Source: Lomentospora prolificans
Lineage: Eukaryota; Ascomycota; Sordariomycetes; Microascales; Microascaceae
DNA length: 64,000 bases
Reading direction: 5' to 3'
Assembly (NCBI GenBank): GCA_029532625.1
Contig: JARFXM010000010.1
Coordinates: forward strand, 372,001-436,000
A model generated the notes under the pieces. The model was not told the DNA's origin, did not search any database, and saw only the letters and a list, made by a program, of their open reading frames with translations. This document shows, piece by piece, positions 1 through 10,107 of this stretch (within the stretch, counting starts at the first letter, position 1; each line of letters opens with the position of its first letter). Both the position numbers and the translations under genes were made by a program.

Positions 1-37
1 TTCCATTTACATCAAAGTTAACTGGTAATAATATATA

Positions 38-357
38 TATGGACTCTACTTTCGTAATACCGCGCGGCCCATGCAGGGACTGGTTACAGAGGCATGTTGG
101 GGACCTGTGTGATCCCATCCTGGGTGGAAAGGAAGCAGCGTTCGCTTCTCAACATCGCCAGGCGATGCTTTGCGCTCTGAATAGGGGCCCGGAATTAGCT
201 GCGCACGTGAAGGGCGCTCTGAATATTAACGGGGCGAGCGAAGTAGAGATTAGGGAGACGTTATTACAAGCGGCTATGTAACTGTGGGATGCCAGCTAGA
301 ATAGAGGGTTTCAAGATCGCTGAGAAAGTCATCCATGCAGTTAGAGGAGAAGTTTAG
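38..357 (+). pseudogene. Carboxymuconolactone decarboxylase-like (CMD family) pseudogene
   Basis: Pieces of a CMD/AhpD-like protein lie in three frames. In order they read TEACWGPV (about 86-109), an in-frame TGA at 110-112 where the family has Trp, then RKQRSLLNIA (about 130-159), then AMLCALNRGPELAAHVKGAL and IRETLLQAAM (about 160-281). After a one-base shift at 281 the text continues YCGMPARIEGFKIAEKVIHAV to a TAG at 355-357. These match the usual order of the family core: the EHCWG block, the RK..SLLN block, the LNR..EL..H..GALN block and the YCG.PA block. At least one nonsense change and three frameshifts make it non-functional. The 5' end may lie outside the window. CMD proteins act on aromatic-degradation lactones or as AhpD-like reductases; which role this one had cannot be read. 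Confidence 0.75.
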
Positions 358-1027
358 GAAATTTAGAAAAGCCAGTTATGAGCTTTGCATGTACGCTCCC
401 GCGCTTCTTCATTATATTATATATTGTTACAAACTTCAGGAACCATAGTATAAAACTCCCGATTTGCCGCTGAAGTCCCAGTCCACGAGGTCACAGTACT
501 CTCTCAAAATGTCCTCCGTGTAGATGCAGCAGAAACCATGGAAAAAGTGAGGTCACATCTCCCTTCACACGGAGCAGGCCTTGAATCAAACGCGCGGCTT
601 GGTGCTGGCATTTGGAGCTCTTACGCGTTGCTCATCCCAAACCGAATCCAACAATCAGACCGTGCCTACTCATGGCGGGCAGGCGCAGGCGGTCTTTGTA
701 ATACATATACTTTGGCCCACTGCATCCAAGGTGTGTTTCGAAGCCGTCGGGGTTCCCGCATGCTCAAAAAACAGCTGCAATTGCACGTCTCGTAGGGTTT
801 TCGAAAACCCTCCGGAATTGGTCCCCCACGGAATCCTAAGACAAACCCTCCGAGCTTCCTGCCGGCATGACAAGCCAACATGGCGAGAAGGAAAGTTTCA
901 AAATAAATGAAAGATGAGTATAGTGAGAGAAATCATCGAGCTTCTATATAATATAATAAAGGGAATCCCGTCCTAGACTTGTGTTGGTTTATTTCACTCT
1001 GGAGCTCCAAATCACTGCCTCGGCAAA
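358..1027. promoter_or_regulatory. Intergenic region with candidate TATA box for the MFS gene
   Basis: No convincing gene; small ORFs on both strands lack family signatures. An A/T-rich element, TATATAATATAATAAAG, at 945-961 lies about 70-80 bp before the MFS start codon and is a reasonable TATA-type core promoter. Confidence 0.4.
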
Positions 1028-2843
1028 ATGTTGCATGAAATCGCAGCCAACCCTGGAATAGATGCAGAAGGATCAAATCTGTCATCGACTGGCACTGAAA
1101 GGCCTGCAGAGGAAGGTCCGAAAAAAAACGCAAAGGGATGGAGGTTCTGGGCCATCTTCTTCGTGCTGGCTTTGACGAGCCTCCTGACATCCTTGGAAGC
1201 CACGATCACATCGACTGTTTTACCAGTCATCGTCAGGGATCTCGGCGGCGGTGGTAACTACATCTGGGTCGCCAATGGATATTTCTTAACCATGTAAGTG
1301 CCATTTCCCCAAGACAGGCGCTGCAACACCCAAGCGGCGATGGTTATTAATGCTTCTTATCCGCCAGGGCATCTCTTCCGCCAATGTTCGGCCAAATCGC
1401 AAACATATTCGGTCGGAGGTGGCCCCTGATCATGTCAACTGTCGCGTTCGTAATTGGAAGCGGTATATGCGGCGGGTTAGTGCTAGTTCCGCGATGAACT
1501 CTTCGATCAACAAACCTGCTAACAATAGAGAACAAAGAGCCACCAACATGGCTATGTTAATCGCCGGCCGGGTCCTACAAGGTATTGGGGGGTCCGGAAT
1601 CGGTGTCTTAGTCGAGATAGTCATCTGCGACCTGGTTCCGCTGAGGGAGAGGGGGAGTTACATGGCCATGGTGTTTGGCATGGTCTCTCTTGGAACCTCC
1701 CTTGGTCCTCTGTTCGGAGGACTCATTGCCAGCTACAGCACGTGGCGCTGGGCATTTTATCTAGCTTTGCCCATCGGCGGTCCGGCGTTAATACTCCTGT
1801 TCGCGTTTCTGCACGTCAAGTACGACAAATCGAACACTCTAGCGACCAAAATAGGGCGTCTCGATTGGTTGGGTAATTTTGTCTTTCTCGGCGCTTCAAG
1901 CTCTGTGTTGGTCGCTCTTGGTTGGGCAGGCGTCGAATACGAATGGTCCTCGTTCCAGGTTCTTGTGCCTCTTGTGGTTGGCATGGTCGCCCTGGCCGCA
2001 TTCATCGCGCTTGAGAGCTCTCGCTTTGTCGCGAATCCGATGATGCCTCTGCACCTCTTCACCAATCAAGTCTCGGCTTCGACTTTCGCCCTCACTTTTC
2101 TGCACGGCGCCGTCACGATGTGGGCTTTCTACTTCCTTCCAGTCTATTTCCAAGGCGTGCTTAATGCGACCCCATACAGATCAGGAATTATGCTTTTACC
2201 CACCATCCTCGCCCTGATACCTTTCGCCATCATGGGGGGGCTGCTGCTTACCAAGTCCGGCCGATACAAGCCCATCCTAGTGGTCGCGTTCGCTCTCATC
2301 CTCATTGGATTCGGCCTCTTTACGCTTCTGAGTGAAAATTCCAGCGTCGGTGCCTGGGTAGGCTTCCAGATCATCGAGTCTGCAGGCGCTGGCTTGGCGA
2401 TACCCTCTCTGCTTCCCGCTCTCCTGGCTCCATTGACAGACAAGGATACGGCGCTCGCAACCGGAACGTGGGCCTTTATGCGCAGTTTCGGAGTGACTTG
2501 GGGTGTCGCTATTGCCGGCGTTGTCTTCGGCAATCGAGCCGAGCAGTTGGCGAGCTCGGGTGTTATAACAAACGCGACCATAGCGGCAGACTTCAAACGG
2601 GGCGGAGCTTATCGGGATGCCACGGCTGATTTCCTCAACTCCCTTTCGGAAGAGACCCGTGAACAGGTTATAGCAGTGCAGACCAGCAGTCTGCAGCGAT
2701 CATGGCAGGTTGCTATCGTCTTTGCTGCCGTCGGGTTCCTCGTTGCTGCTCTGCTCAAAGAAGTGCCGTTGAGAGAAGAGCTCGATACTGAGTTCGGAAT
2801 GGCAGACAAGGTCAAGGAAAAGGTCCCCGCGCCCGAGCCGTGA
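1028..2843 (+). CDS. DHA2-family MFS multidrug/toxin efflux transporter
   Basis: Three exons: 1028-1293, 1368-1475 and 1538-2843, giving about 559 residues. Intron 1 is GTAAGT...CCAG. Intron 2 starts GTTAGT and carries a GCTAACA branch site; the acceptor at 1537 restores the family text ICGGATNMAMLIAGR. Membrane segments begin at about residue 38 (FWAIFFVLALTSLLTSLEATITS without break). The text then shows the DHA2 motif SLEATITSTVLP, the GRVLQGIGGSG motif, the RERG loop and the GPLFGGLI antiporter motif. Length and spacing fit a 14-helix proton-coupled exporter of the plasma or vacuolar membrane, similar to pumps in fungal toxin clusters. The gene converges on the AflR-like regulator at 3073, with 229 bp between stops. 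The substrate is unknown. The family call is firm. Confidence 0.93.
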
Positions 2844-3072
2844 TGCCGAACTGCGTGCAGTCTTCGGGAAACGCACGAACGTTCCGAGCGGACATCTAAG
2901 TGGACAGAGCCAGATCAGAGAGTGGTAGGGCCGTAGGGGTAGCCTGCACCAACTCGGCCATACCCATCTAATGAATAGTCTTTCATTTGGATTCATATGT
3001 ACATCAGACTTAACCCGATCTGTTGGTTTCCTGCATCTCTTTATTCTGTACTGAACGAGCCTTTTTGTAATT

Positions 3073-4437
3073 TCAATTTCCAAAAAATGCTATCGTGTTC
3101 TCGATATTTTCTCGGATCGATTCCACGTAAGATTTGTTTCCTTTCAGAGATTTGACATCCTCCTGTGCCATGACAGTATGGAGCAGCTGTGCTCTATCTG
3201 CATCAGCGAATATCCCATTCGGCGACTCAGTTGCCTCGCTTGAGAGGCAATATGCTGCAGGAAGTCCCATACAACGCTCCAAAGTTTGAATGTGGCTTTT
3301 GATGACGTCGGTTATTCCCTTGGCATACACTTTCCCGGGAATGTCTTGTTGCGAGGACATGCCTCCGATGCGGAAAGCCGCTTTTACTTTTATCGACTTG
3401 ATAGTCTCCGCTGAGATCTGACACAAGCATCGGTGGGCATCGTGGAATAAGGAATCGTAAAGTCTCATGAGCCGCAGGTAGTTCGAGAGGATCAGGAGCG
3501 TGACTTCAGTGCTGAGATTCTCGGGTTGAGAGACTAATGATGCCACTGGTGAGATGAGCTGGTTAAGCGAAGAAGACGGAGTGAACGGCGTCGACACCGT
3601 CAAGTCCTGGATAATGTCGATGAACTCTTTGGTGGACGTGATTGCTACCGCGACTGGGTTTTCTGCTTCCATGGCCATTGCATCTTCGGCACAGTCGTCT
3701 ATGATGTTGCGGGGATTCGAGAGAAAAATGCCCATGGCGGAGACTCGTTGTTCCAGATTTTCGCCGAATCGCATCAATAAACTAGTTGCACTCGGTCGTT
3801 GAATACGGCTGCCAGGTACAAAATTGATATCAACCACGTCACTAGAGCCCTGATTCGCAAATACCATGTCAAGGCTATCACCACCACCGAGTAGCTCTTG
3901 TTGATGGGCTATGTCCCTCATTGGATGCAATGTAGAAACAATGTCGCTCATAGAGCTTGCCTGAGTCAAAGCAAAAGTAAAAGAATCATCACTGGCAAGC
4001 CGCGACCAGGGGCTTGGGTGCTCCCGGAACAGTGCACCCTTTGGTGAATGCCCAACAGTAGGGTTCAAAGGCCCAACTGCCCCGAGATCACCCAGCCATC
4101 TCAGCGACGTATCAGCTGCAGGCCACGTCCCAGGTGTATCTGCTGATATTGACTCATCCTCTATAGGGACGTGTAACCCGAGATCGTCGTGGTCTGAACG
4201 AGTTGGCAAGCACCCGGGAGAGAAAACGTCAGGAGGGGGGTTAACATGCCCAATTGTGCTATTCGCCGGCGACTTCCGAGGCCGCCCAGGACGGCCTGGA
4301 GAACCGGTAACGCATGCCAGCGCTAGGCGGACGCAGCGGGCACATGGTTCCATGCTGTCTTCAGTCCGCGGGCATCGGACTCGCTTCGCTCTGCACCGGT
4401 CGCAGGCCGATCGCTTCACTGCCTTTGGTGCACCCAT
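3073..4437 (-). CDS. AflR-like Zn2Cys6 transcription factor
   Basis: Single exon of 454 residues from the first ATG (4437); the reading frame extends a few codons upstream but only with a TTG. Residues 12-42 form a binuclear zinc cluster, C-X2-C-X6-C-X9-C-X2-C-X6-C, with the basic stretch RAKRVRC. It is followed by GSPGRPGRPRK, an AT-hook-like basic tail typical of AflR-type cluster regulators. A Ser/Pro-rich middle leads to a C-terminal half of about 250 residues with the NYLRLMRLYDSLF-type helical text of the AflR C-terminal domain. Such proteins are nuclear, bind CGG-type half sites and usually control a neighbouring biosynthetic cluster. Here the only neighbour is the MFS exporter, tail to tail. 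No frameshift seen. Confidence 0.9.
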   Translation of the reverse strand: MGAPKAVKRSACDRCRAKRVRCPRTEDSMEPCARCVRLALACVTGSPGRPGRPRKSPANSTIGHVNPPPDVFSPGCLPTRSDHDDLGLHVPIEDESISADTPGTWPAADTSLRWLGDLGAVGPLNPTVGHSPKGALFREHPSPWSRLASDDSFTFALTQASSMSDIVSTLHPMRDIAHQQELLGGGDSLDMVFANQGSSDVVDINFVPGSRIQRPSATSLLMRFGENLEQRVSAMGIFLSNPRNIIDDCAEDAMAMEAENPVAVAITSTKEFIDIIQDLTVSTPFTPSSSLNQLISPVASLVSQPENLSTEVTLLILSNYLRLMRLYDSLFHDAHRCLCQISAETIKSIKVKAAFRIGGMSSQQDIPGKVYAKGITDVIKSHIQTLERCMGLPAAYCLSSEATESPNGIFADADRAQLLHTVMAQEDVKSLKGNKSYVESIRENIENTIAFFGN

Positions 4438-5890
4438 GTCCGCGAGAGGAAACAAAGAAGCGAACAGCCTGATCGAGTAGTACAGCTCTCCACTTCCTAG
4501 GTGCTGAATGAAATGCGAGCGGAGTGGCAGCCCGGTTTGGAGGCGCGACGCTGCGCTCTAGGTTAGTGTCAGAAAGTGTCCGAGAACTGCACGGACACCT
4601 CGGAGGGTTTTTGTAATTCGCTCGCTTCATCTTCACTACGGGGTTCCATTCCCGGTCGAGTATTTTAGGGACGAAGGTACTTTTACATGATGGATGCTAG
4701 CAAATGCACAAATCTCACAAACAGCGCCACCGAAGAAGAATCCCAGCGAACTTGGCTCGCAATTTTGACTCGCCCTGCATAAGAATGACACAGACGATGG
4801 CATCCATGAACCTGCCAGACGGGCTACACACAGAGTTTCGTTGTTCGTGACCATTTAAAGTCATCGCGGAAGGGTGCTCATCCACCTCGTAGCTTATACT
4901 TCTATGCTATAATAATTGCGGAACGTGTTAACTGCATTGTTCCCATATTAATGAGATAAATGCCTATGCCTGATATTTTTCACTCTTCCCTCCCCCTTCT
5001 TCTGCTGCATATCGGATTGTGCTTGGTTCACTTGACGTGTTTAATTAGAGTCTAAGCAATTCACTCTTGGTGCATAAGATGTCGAATAGGTCCCTATGGC
5101 TATGCGAGGTCATGGCGGCCGCCGCAAAACCTCGATGTCATCTGAGAGAGCAAAGCCCCCTAGGCTCGGGCAAGCTATGGATATGGAGCTTAGCATTTTC
5201 AAAGAGCATGGATCCTGGAAGAATTGAAATAGAATAGCGCAATACAGAATTACCCTTGACTTCAGAACCTAGACGATGCCGAGTGTTTCTCTCCTGGCGC
5301 TGAGCACGAATATCCGGGGTTCGCTTGAAGATGCGTATTCTTAGTTATGCTTAGCTACCTGGGCCTCTGTTCCGCTGGCGCTGCGCAGTGCCGACTTTGG
5401 GGGTGGTCGAGTGTGGCTGTTCGTGCTTCCCGCCCCCAAGACCTTGACTGCGCAGCACGCCAAACCGTACCTTTTGCGTTTATTTTGGAAGGCGGGATTC
5501 CGCCTGCTACAGACGCGCCTCCATTGCGCGCTCCTTCCTAAACTGCGCTCTCATCCTCCAGTATCGAAAGAGCAGCGGCCAAAGTTTGATCGTGAAGCCT
5601 CATGTTACCGACGGGCTTAGGGGCCTAAAATAGGTGAAACTTGGACTTATGCCAAGAATGGACGGCGACGAAGAGCCGGGAAACAAAAAGAGACAGGAAT
5701 ACTGTATATAATTCATTGTGGCCGCCGAGTTCACTCTGGTAGAAGCACAACACCAAGATCATCGAACCTTTTACATAAGCCACACAACGCAACCCATTAA
5801 TACAACTCGCCCTCCATAAACATTTTTGAACTTTGCTTTGTTTGTTCCAGTTCGTACCCGTCATTGCCGAATAAGTTACCGTTTCCCAAA
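4438..5890. other. Intergenic, no gene recognised
   Basis: About 1.45 kb between the AflR-like gene and the secreted-protein gene. Short ORFs on both strands (for example 4636-4854 minus and 5411-5620 plus) show no domain or plausible exon structure. A TATATAAT element at about 5705-5712, some 180 bp before the next start codon, could be a core promoter. Confidence 0.5.
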
Positions 5891-7023
5891 ATGCATCTTC
5901 CCGCCGTTGCCATCGCCACGGTCCTCTATGCCGCCGGTGCCCAGGCTTGGAATGGTAAGTCCGCCAATTTTTCATGTAGGACAAAACTTCAGGACCTAAC
6001 TTCACGTATACAGTTACCCTTTACGAAGATGCTTTAGGCTGCGACAACACCAACCAGGCCCCTGGCAAGGTTCGCGTCCTAGCTGGCGGCGATGGCAACT
6101 GCCATAAGATCTCCTCCGACACGTCCGGTCTCCAGTGCGATGACTGGCAGTACAAGGGCAGCAAGGATGAGTGGGACGGCCCAGCCGAGTGCAAGAAGGA
6201 CACTCCTCGCTTTACCGCAGCTGAAGTCGGAGTAGACGACGAAGGGGATAGCTGCAGTTTCTACGCTTCCAGCGACTGCCAGCAAGAGGTCAGCATGGAC
6301 GACGGATGTTATACGAAAGGAATCGGGTCTTTCAAGTGCACCACCGCGGCGGCCAAGAAGTACGACTGCTTCGGTCTAGAAAATACCGAGAACTGGGCCA
6401 CTCGAGACGCTGTCGCAGACCTCATCGAAAACCACTTCTGCCCCGAAGCCGAGAAACAAGGAGAGCCCGATGAAGGACAGAGCAGCATTATCCGACGCTA
6501 CAATGATGGTATGCCTGACGCGGTTGCCTTCTCGATCAACTGGAATGGCAACAAAGACTTCAAGCCGTGCAAGGACGAGTGCATCAACTACCTCAAGAAC
6601 GTCGTCCTTGATACTTGCGATGGCGATTTTCAGCCCAATCCCATGAACGCCAGGGCAGGCGGCCGGGCCATCAACGCCGAGACTGGAGTTGAGTACCGTT
6701 TTGAGCCTCAGACCCGCCGCGTATCTGCCAAGATCGAGCCTTTTTCTGGATTCGATATCATTGTTAAGATGACCAATAGCAAGCTAGAGTCGACCCATGT
6801 CAGTGTCTGGGGTGCCGGTTGGTCGCCCTCAGACAATGGCGAGAGTCTGAAGAGCGAGCTCGCCAAGTGCTGCCCCGATCTCGCAAAAGGATCCATTAAG
6901 TACGAGTTCAAAGATCAGCGTGAGTGGACATTTGAGGGTGAGGGTAAGGGCGATATCGATCAGGCGTGTGTCGACAAGGCTATTGTCGCTGCTGGTGGAC
7001 CTCAGGGCGGAAATCCATCCTAA
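5891..7023 (+). CDS. Secreted cysteine-rich protein of unknown function
   Basis: Two exons, 5891-5954 and 6014-7023 (59-bp intron GTAAGT...CAG with a CTAAC branch site), 357 residues. The first about 19 residues (MHLPAVAIATVLYAAGAQA) form a classical signal peptide with an AQA-W cleavage site. The mature part is acidic and Cys-rich, with the Cys spread along its length (for example GCDN, GNCHK, LQCDDW, CSFYASSDC, FKPCKDEC, LDTCDG, KCCPD), consistent with several disulfides and extracellular action. There is no transmembrane segment or GPI-type tail. I do not recognise a catalytic motif. An effector, cell-surface or host-interaction role is possible but not shown. The gene is intact while the DNA just downstream is AT-rich and full of gene debris. 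Confidence 0.8.
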
Positions 7024-7509
7024 CCAGATAAACACAAAATCCATACCATCCAGAACAATCTCAATTTATTTTATCATCTATATCTAACATCTTACCTTCC
7101 CACTTCTTTTTCTCTGCCCTATGATAGTAGATTTATACTAGTGTATTTAATTAATATCTATAACTAACTACTTAATTACTCTTTATTCTAGACTCTAGTT
7201 TAATTGATAATTCTTTAGGTTCTCTCTAAATTTATAAGCTTCTATCTACTCTAAGAGGGTAGTATATACCCTGGTGGCCTCTGATGGAAAGTGAGTAATA
7301 TTGTTACCTGTCCTGAATCAACCTACTAACTGCTTAATGGTTGTGTATAATGTACTTATTAGTTAGTCTGCTTCTAGCTGTGAGCTGATAAGCTATTATT
7401 ATGTATTATAGATTAAGGTACTATATGATAGTATTGAGAGGCTTTCTCACCAACTAGTTAATGTAGTGTGATGTCTTATATGATAGTACAAAATTATTCT
7501 TATCTGCTA
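7024..7509. other. AT-rich intergenic stretch
   Basis: Very A/T-rich DNA follows the secreted-protein stop, with many TAAT and TATA strings and no ORF of note. It ends abruptly at the GC-rich UPF0303 remnant near 7510. The composition is like RIP-mutated or repeat-derived DNA, but no repeat family is recognisable. Confidence 0.5.
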
Positions 7510-7932
7510 GCAGTGGGCTCGTGGACCACCGCAGCACGCAGTTGCGCTTGCGCCGCACCCAGAGGTCGTTGTCAGGCTGGGTGCCGGAGCCCGCGGCCGC
7601 GTGGAAGAGCACCTGGCCGTTGGCGAGGGCGATGTCCTGGGCCGCCAAGGGGCGCGGGGGGGGGGGGGGAGCCTGGCGTGCAGGAAGTGGCCTAGTTGGT
7701 AGATGTCCTGGCTCGTGAAGGCGTCCAGAGTGAAGGAATCGGATTCGGCCTTGATGATGGCGGGCTAAAGGGCGATGACGATTGTTAGTTTGAGGGAAGA
7801 TACAGAATGCCCGGGAATGCTTTTGAGCCTTACGTCGGTGGGAGCTGCCCGTTGCGGATCTAAGCGAGGTCCTCTTCGAGGCCGAGGCCGGGCTCGGTGT
7901 GTTTGCGGGAAAAAAAACTTTAGCCGACATAG
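7510..7932 (-). pseudogene. UPF0303 / GlcG-HbpS-like (YBR137W-type) pseudogene
   Basis: On the minus strand one segment reads LEEDLA-stop-IRNGQLPPT; the TAG at 7860-7862 stands where CAG (Gln) is expected. An intron-like GTAAGG...CTAAC...TTTAG follows, then AIIKAESDSFTLDAF and DIYQLGHFLHARL. A 14-base G run on the plus strand (7656-7669) breaks the frame. After it come DIALANGQVLFHAAAGSG, QPDNDLWVRRKRNCVLRW and a truncation before the usual C-terminal TWYM. These are the ordered blocks of the UPF0303 family (Get-pathway-associated YBR137W in yeast, heme-binding-like fold). A start-proximal run of T also appears to shift the frame. It is a dead copy cut off at its 3' end by AT-rich DNA. Confidence 0.72.
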
Positions 7933-8545
7933 TAATCGCTCGTTTTCGCTGTCGCCTGTTTTTTTTTTTTTTTTTTTTTTTTGCTGTGTTGCTTCCGTGA
8001 TCGGGGTCGTGAGGGGAAAAAACCCAAAAGGCGACGATATTTGATTGCAATACTCGATATAGACTTACTAACCACAGGGTCGGGCCTGGGATGGCTGTGT
8101 TAGACCTATGGAGCAAGCCCAGTCATGGAAGTTAATCTGGCATTCTCTTCCTCATGGATGTGGCCTCTGTCCAGCTGCCTCAGGATCGATGATGGTAGTT
8201 GTATCGATAGTACAATGCCCTTTTCGTAGGCACATCGGAAGGGGCTTTCGAAGGCACGCCAGGCGGAACACTAACGAAACAGGGAAATCTTCAGCTTGTT
8301 GGTTGGGTGTATCCAGTGTCTGATGTCAAACCGGTGACCCCTGCGACAGGAGCACCTCGCTACCGTAAAGGGAACCTCTTGAGGGCAGGTTTACAAGGTA
8401 CAGCACAGGCACTATTGTGCTTCATTAGAAAACTTCGAGGAATTAGAAGTAGAGTAAGCAGACGAAAAGGCATCCGAGTCAATCAAACTAATGAAAGGAC
8501 ACAACGTCTTTCTAGTGTCTTTAGGCGACGATCACAGTATACAAA
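7933..8545. other. Intergenic with 24-base T tract
   Basis: A homopolymer of T runs from 7959 to 7982. The rest to 8545 holds no gene that I can support. Confidence 0.5.
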
Positions 8546-9113
8546 TTGGCGTTAGGGTTGTGCAAGTTATCCATCGTGTTCCAGTACGAGCGAGTCTTCG
8601 ACGTCCCGACGGTTAAGAAGATTTGCAGGGTCCTGTTACCCGTCCTGGTCGCGTATGGACTGTGGACCGTCTTGGGCTCCATGTTCATGTGTGTGCCTGT
8701 CAAATTCTTCTGGGGAGGAGAGGGCTCTTGTATGGATAGGACGGCCTTTTGGTTTTCCAACGCCGGGCTGAACATCGCTACCGACATCATAATCATCGCG
8801 ATACCCATGCCTCTCATTAAGAGGCTACAGATCCCACTTCGACAAAAAATCATACTCATGGTTGTTTTCGCATTCGACACCTTGTATGGCCTCTCGCTTG
8901 ATATCCCATCCACCACCAAGGCCTTAATTTTCCCGAAAATATCATCTAACAGTTCCCCCTTGTCCAGCGTCTGCATTACCTCCATCGTCCGACTGCGCTC
9001 ATTGATATTTCAAAGTCGCCAGATAACTCCTGTACGTTATCCCGTGCTTTCCCCCCTGTTTCCCTGGTAATCATGTACAAATAGTTGCCAGAGTTGAGAT
9101 CGCCTTATGGAGC
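8546..9113 (+). pseudogene. Pth11-like 7-TM receptor (fungal rhodopsin-type) fragment
   Basis: The reading frame LCKLSIVFQYERVF, FWGGEGSCMDRTAFWF and NAGLNIATDIIIIAIPMPLI is the conserved middle of Pth11-type fungal receptors. An intron at 8884-8967 (GTATGG...CTAACAG...CCAG) restores FDTFVCITSIVRLRSL, the next family block. A further donor GTACGT follows at 9032, and an exon near 9085-9113 reads VEIALWS. No N-terminal part (helices 1-3, start codon) exists upstream: the frame opens with a TTG in unrelated sequence. The C-terminal cytoplasmic part cannot be traced beyond 9113. It is therefore best read as a truncated gene remnant, although an unusual multi-exon gene cannot be ruled out. Confidence 0.7.
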
Positions 9114-10107
9114 GTAAGTTGTTGTTCACTTGCCTCCCTCCTTTTCACTCTGTATGACTCTTTAGTCTATTCGCCCAAACTGCACCGTTGTGCCATGTTC
9201 ACAGTGCTGAACATTGCTTTTTTGTTTTGTTGAGCAACGTCTGATGGTTTGGGTCATCCGTCGCCTATGACACCTGTCATAGGTAATGGTATATTCTTCT
9301 TTTTGCCAATATGACTGGTGTGGTCCGAACACGGATGTGTCTGTGTAAACAGTTTCTTGTTCACAGTCCTCGCTAAGTCAAGGCCCCTGTACTTCCGTGG
9401 AATCGATTGTATCGGCCGTTCCTCGCCACCGTACTTTTGTCTCCCTCTTGTTGCCTACGGTCGACGGTATCCAAAGAATCGATGCCAACCGGCGGCAACC
9501 CGAATGTCTCGAGGCAGTCATTGCCTCATCCCTGGCGGACTCAAAGACGTGAAGGGCGTAGGTTGCTTTTGGTGGAGTGACTTTTCTTCATGGCGGTCCC
9601 CCTCACGCTCGCGATTCTTGCTCCGCAACCATAACCCAACTTGACACATGAAGCGTCAACTTGGCGCAGTTACTTGCCCAGCGCAGGCCCTGGCGTAACC
9701 TATACTACGCTCTGGTGTACAAACAAAGGCTCATGGATGTCTGCTTCACCCCACAATTCTCACGTGATAAGCTGTTCCATTTCGCACAGATAGACCTGTT
9801 ATGATCTATGGAACCTTGAATCCAATATGCTCCGTATGCTCCATCACCAATAAAAATTCCAGCTAGACGGCCATGAGATGAGGGAGATGGCCCTTGCAAC
9901 TGAAGCGGAAAAGACGGCTAAGGTTGCCAGCTTCTTTCTCATCATTTAATACGCGGGTCAGAGCACAGGGTTTATACTGGCTGACAAATAAGGATTATGT
10001 CATGTCTCGTCTCGGCTACGATGAGTCTCCTCCGGAACAACAACCATTCACTAGTTTCAGCATCATCTCGGTCACCCTCAGCTAATACACAAGACCGGGC
10101 CACCTGA
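9114..10107. other. Intergenic, no gene recognised
   Basis: Only short ORFs without family signatures. It separates the receptor remnant from the methyltransferase gene and probably contains that gene's promoter. Confidence 0.5.

Noticed and set aside
538..910. Overlapping ORFs on both strands upstream of the MFS gene
   Set aside because: No family signature, no splice logic, and frames shadow each other.
1526..1537. Alternative acceptor TAG near 1527 for MFS intron 2
   Set aside because: It keeps the frame but inserts EQR and breaks the conserved GGATNMAM text, so the acceptor at 1537 was preferred.
2144..2596. 150-codon antisense ORF within the MFS gene
   Set aside because: Mirror of the GC-rich coding strand of a clear transporter.
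4437..4455. Upstream TTG start of the AflR-like regulator
   Set aside because: The first ATG at 4437 is a normal start and keeps the whole zinc cluster.
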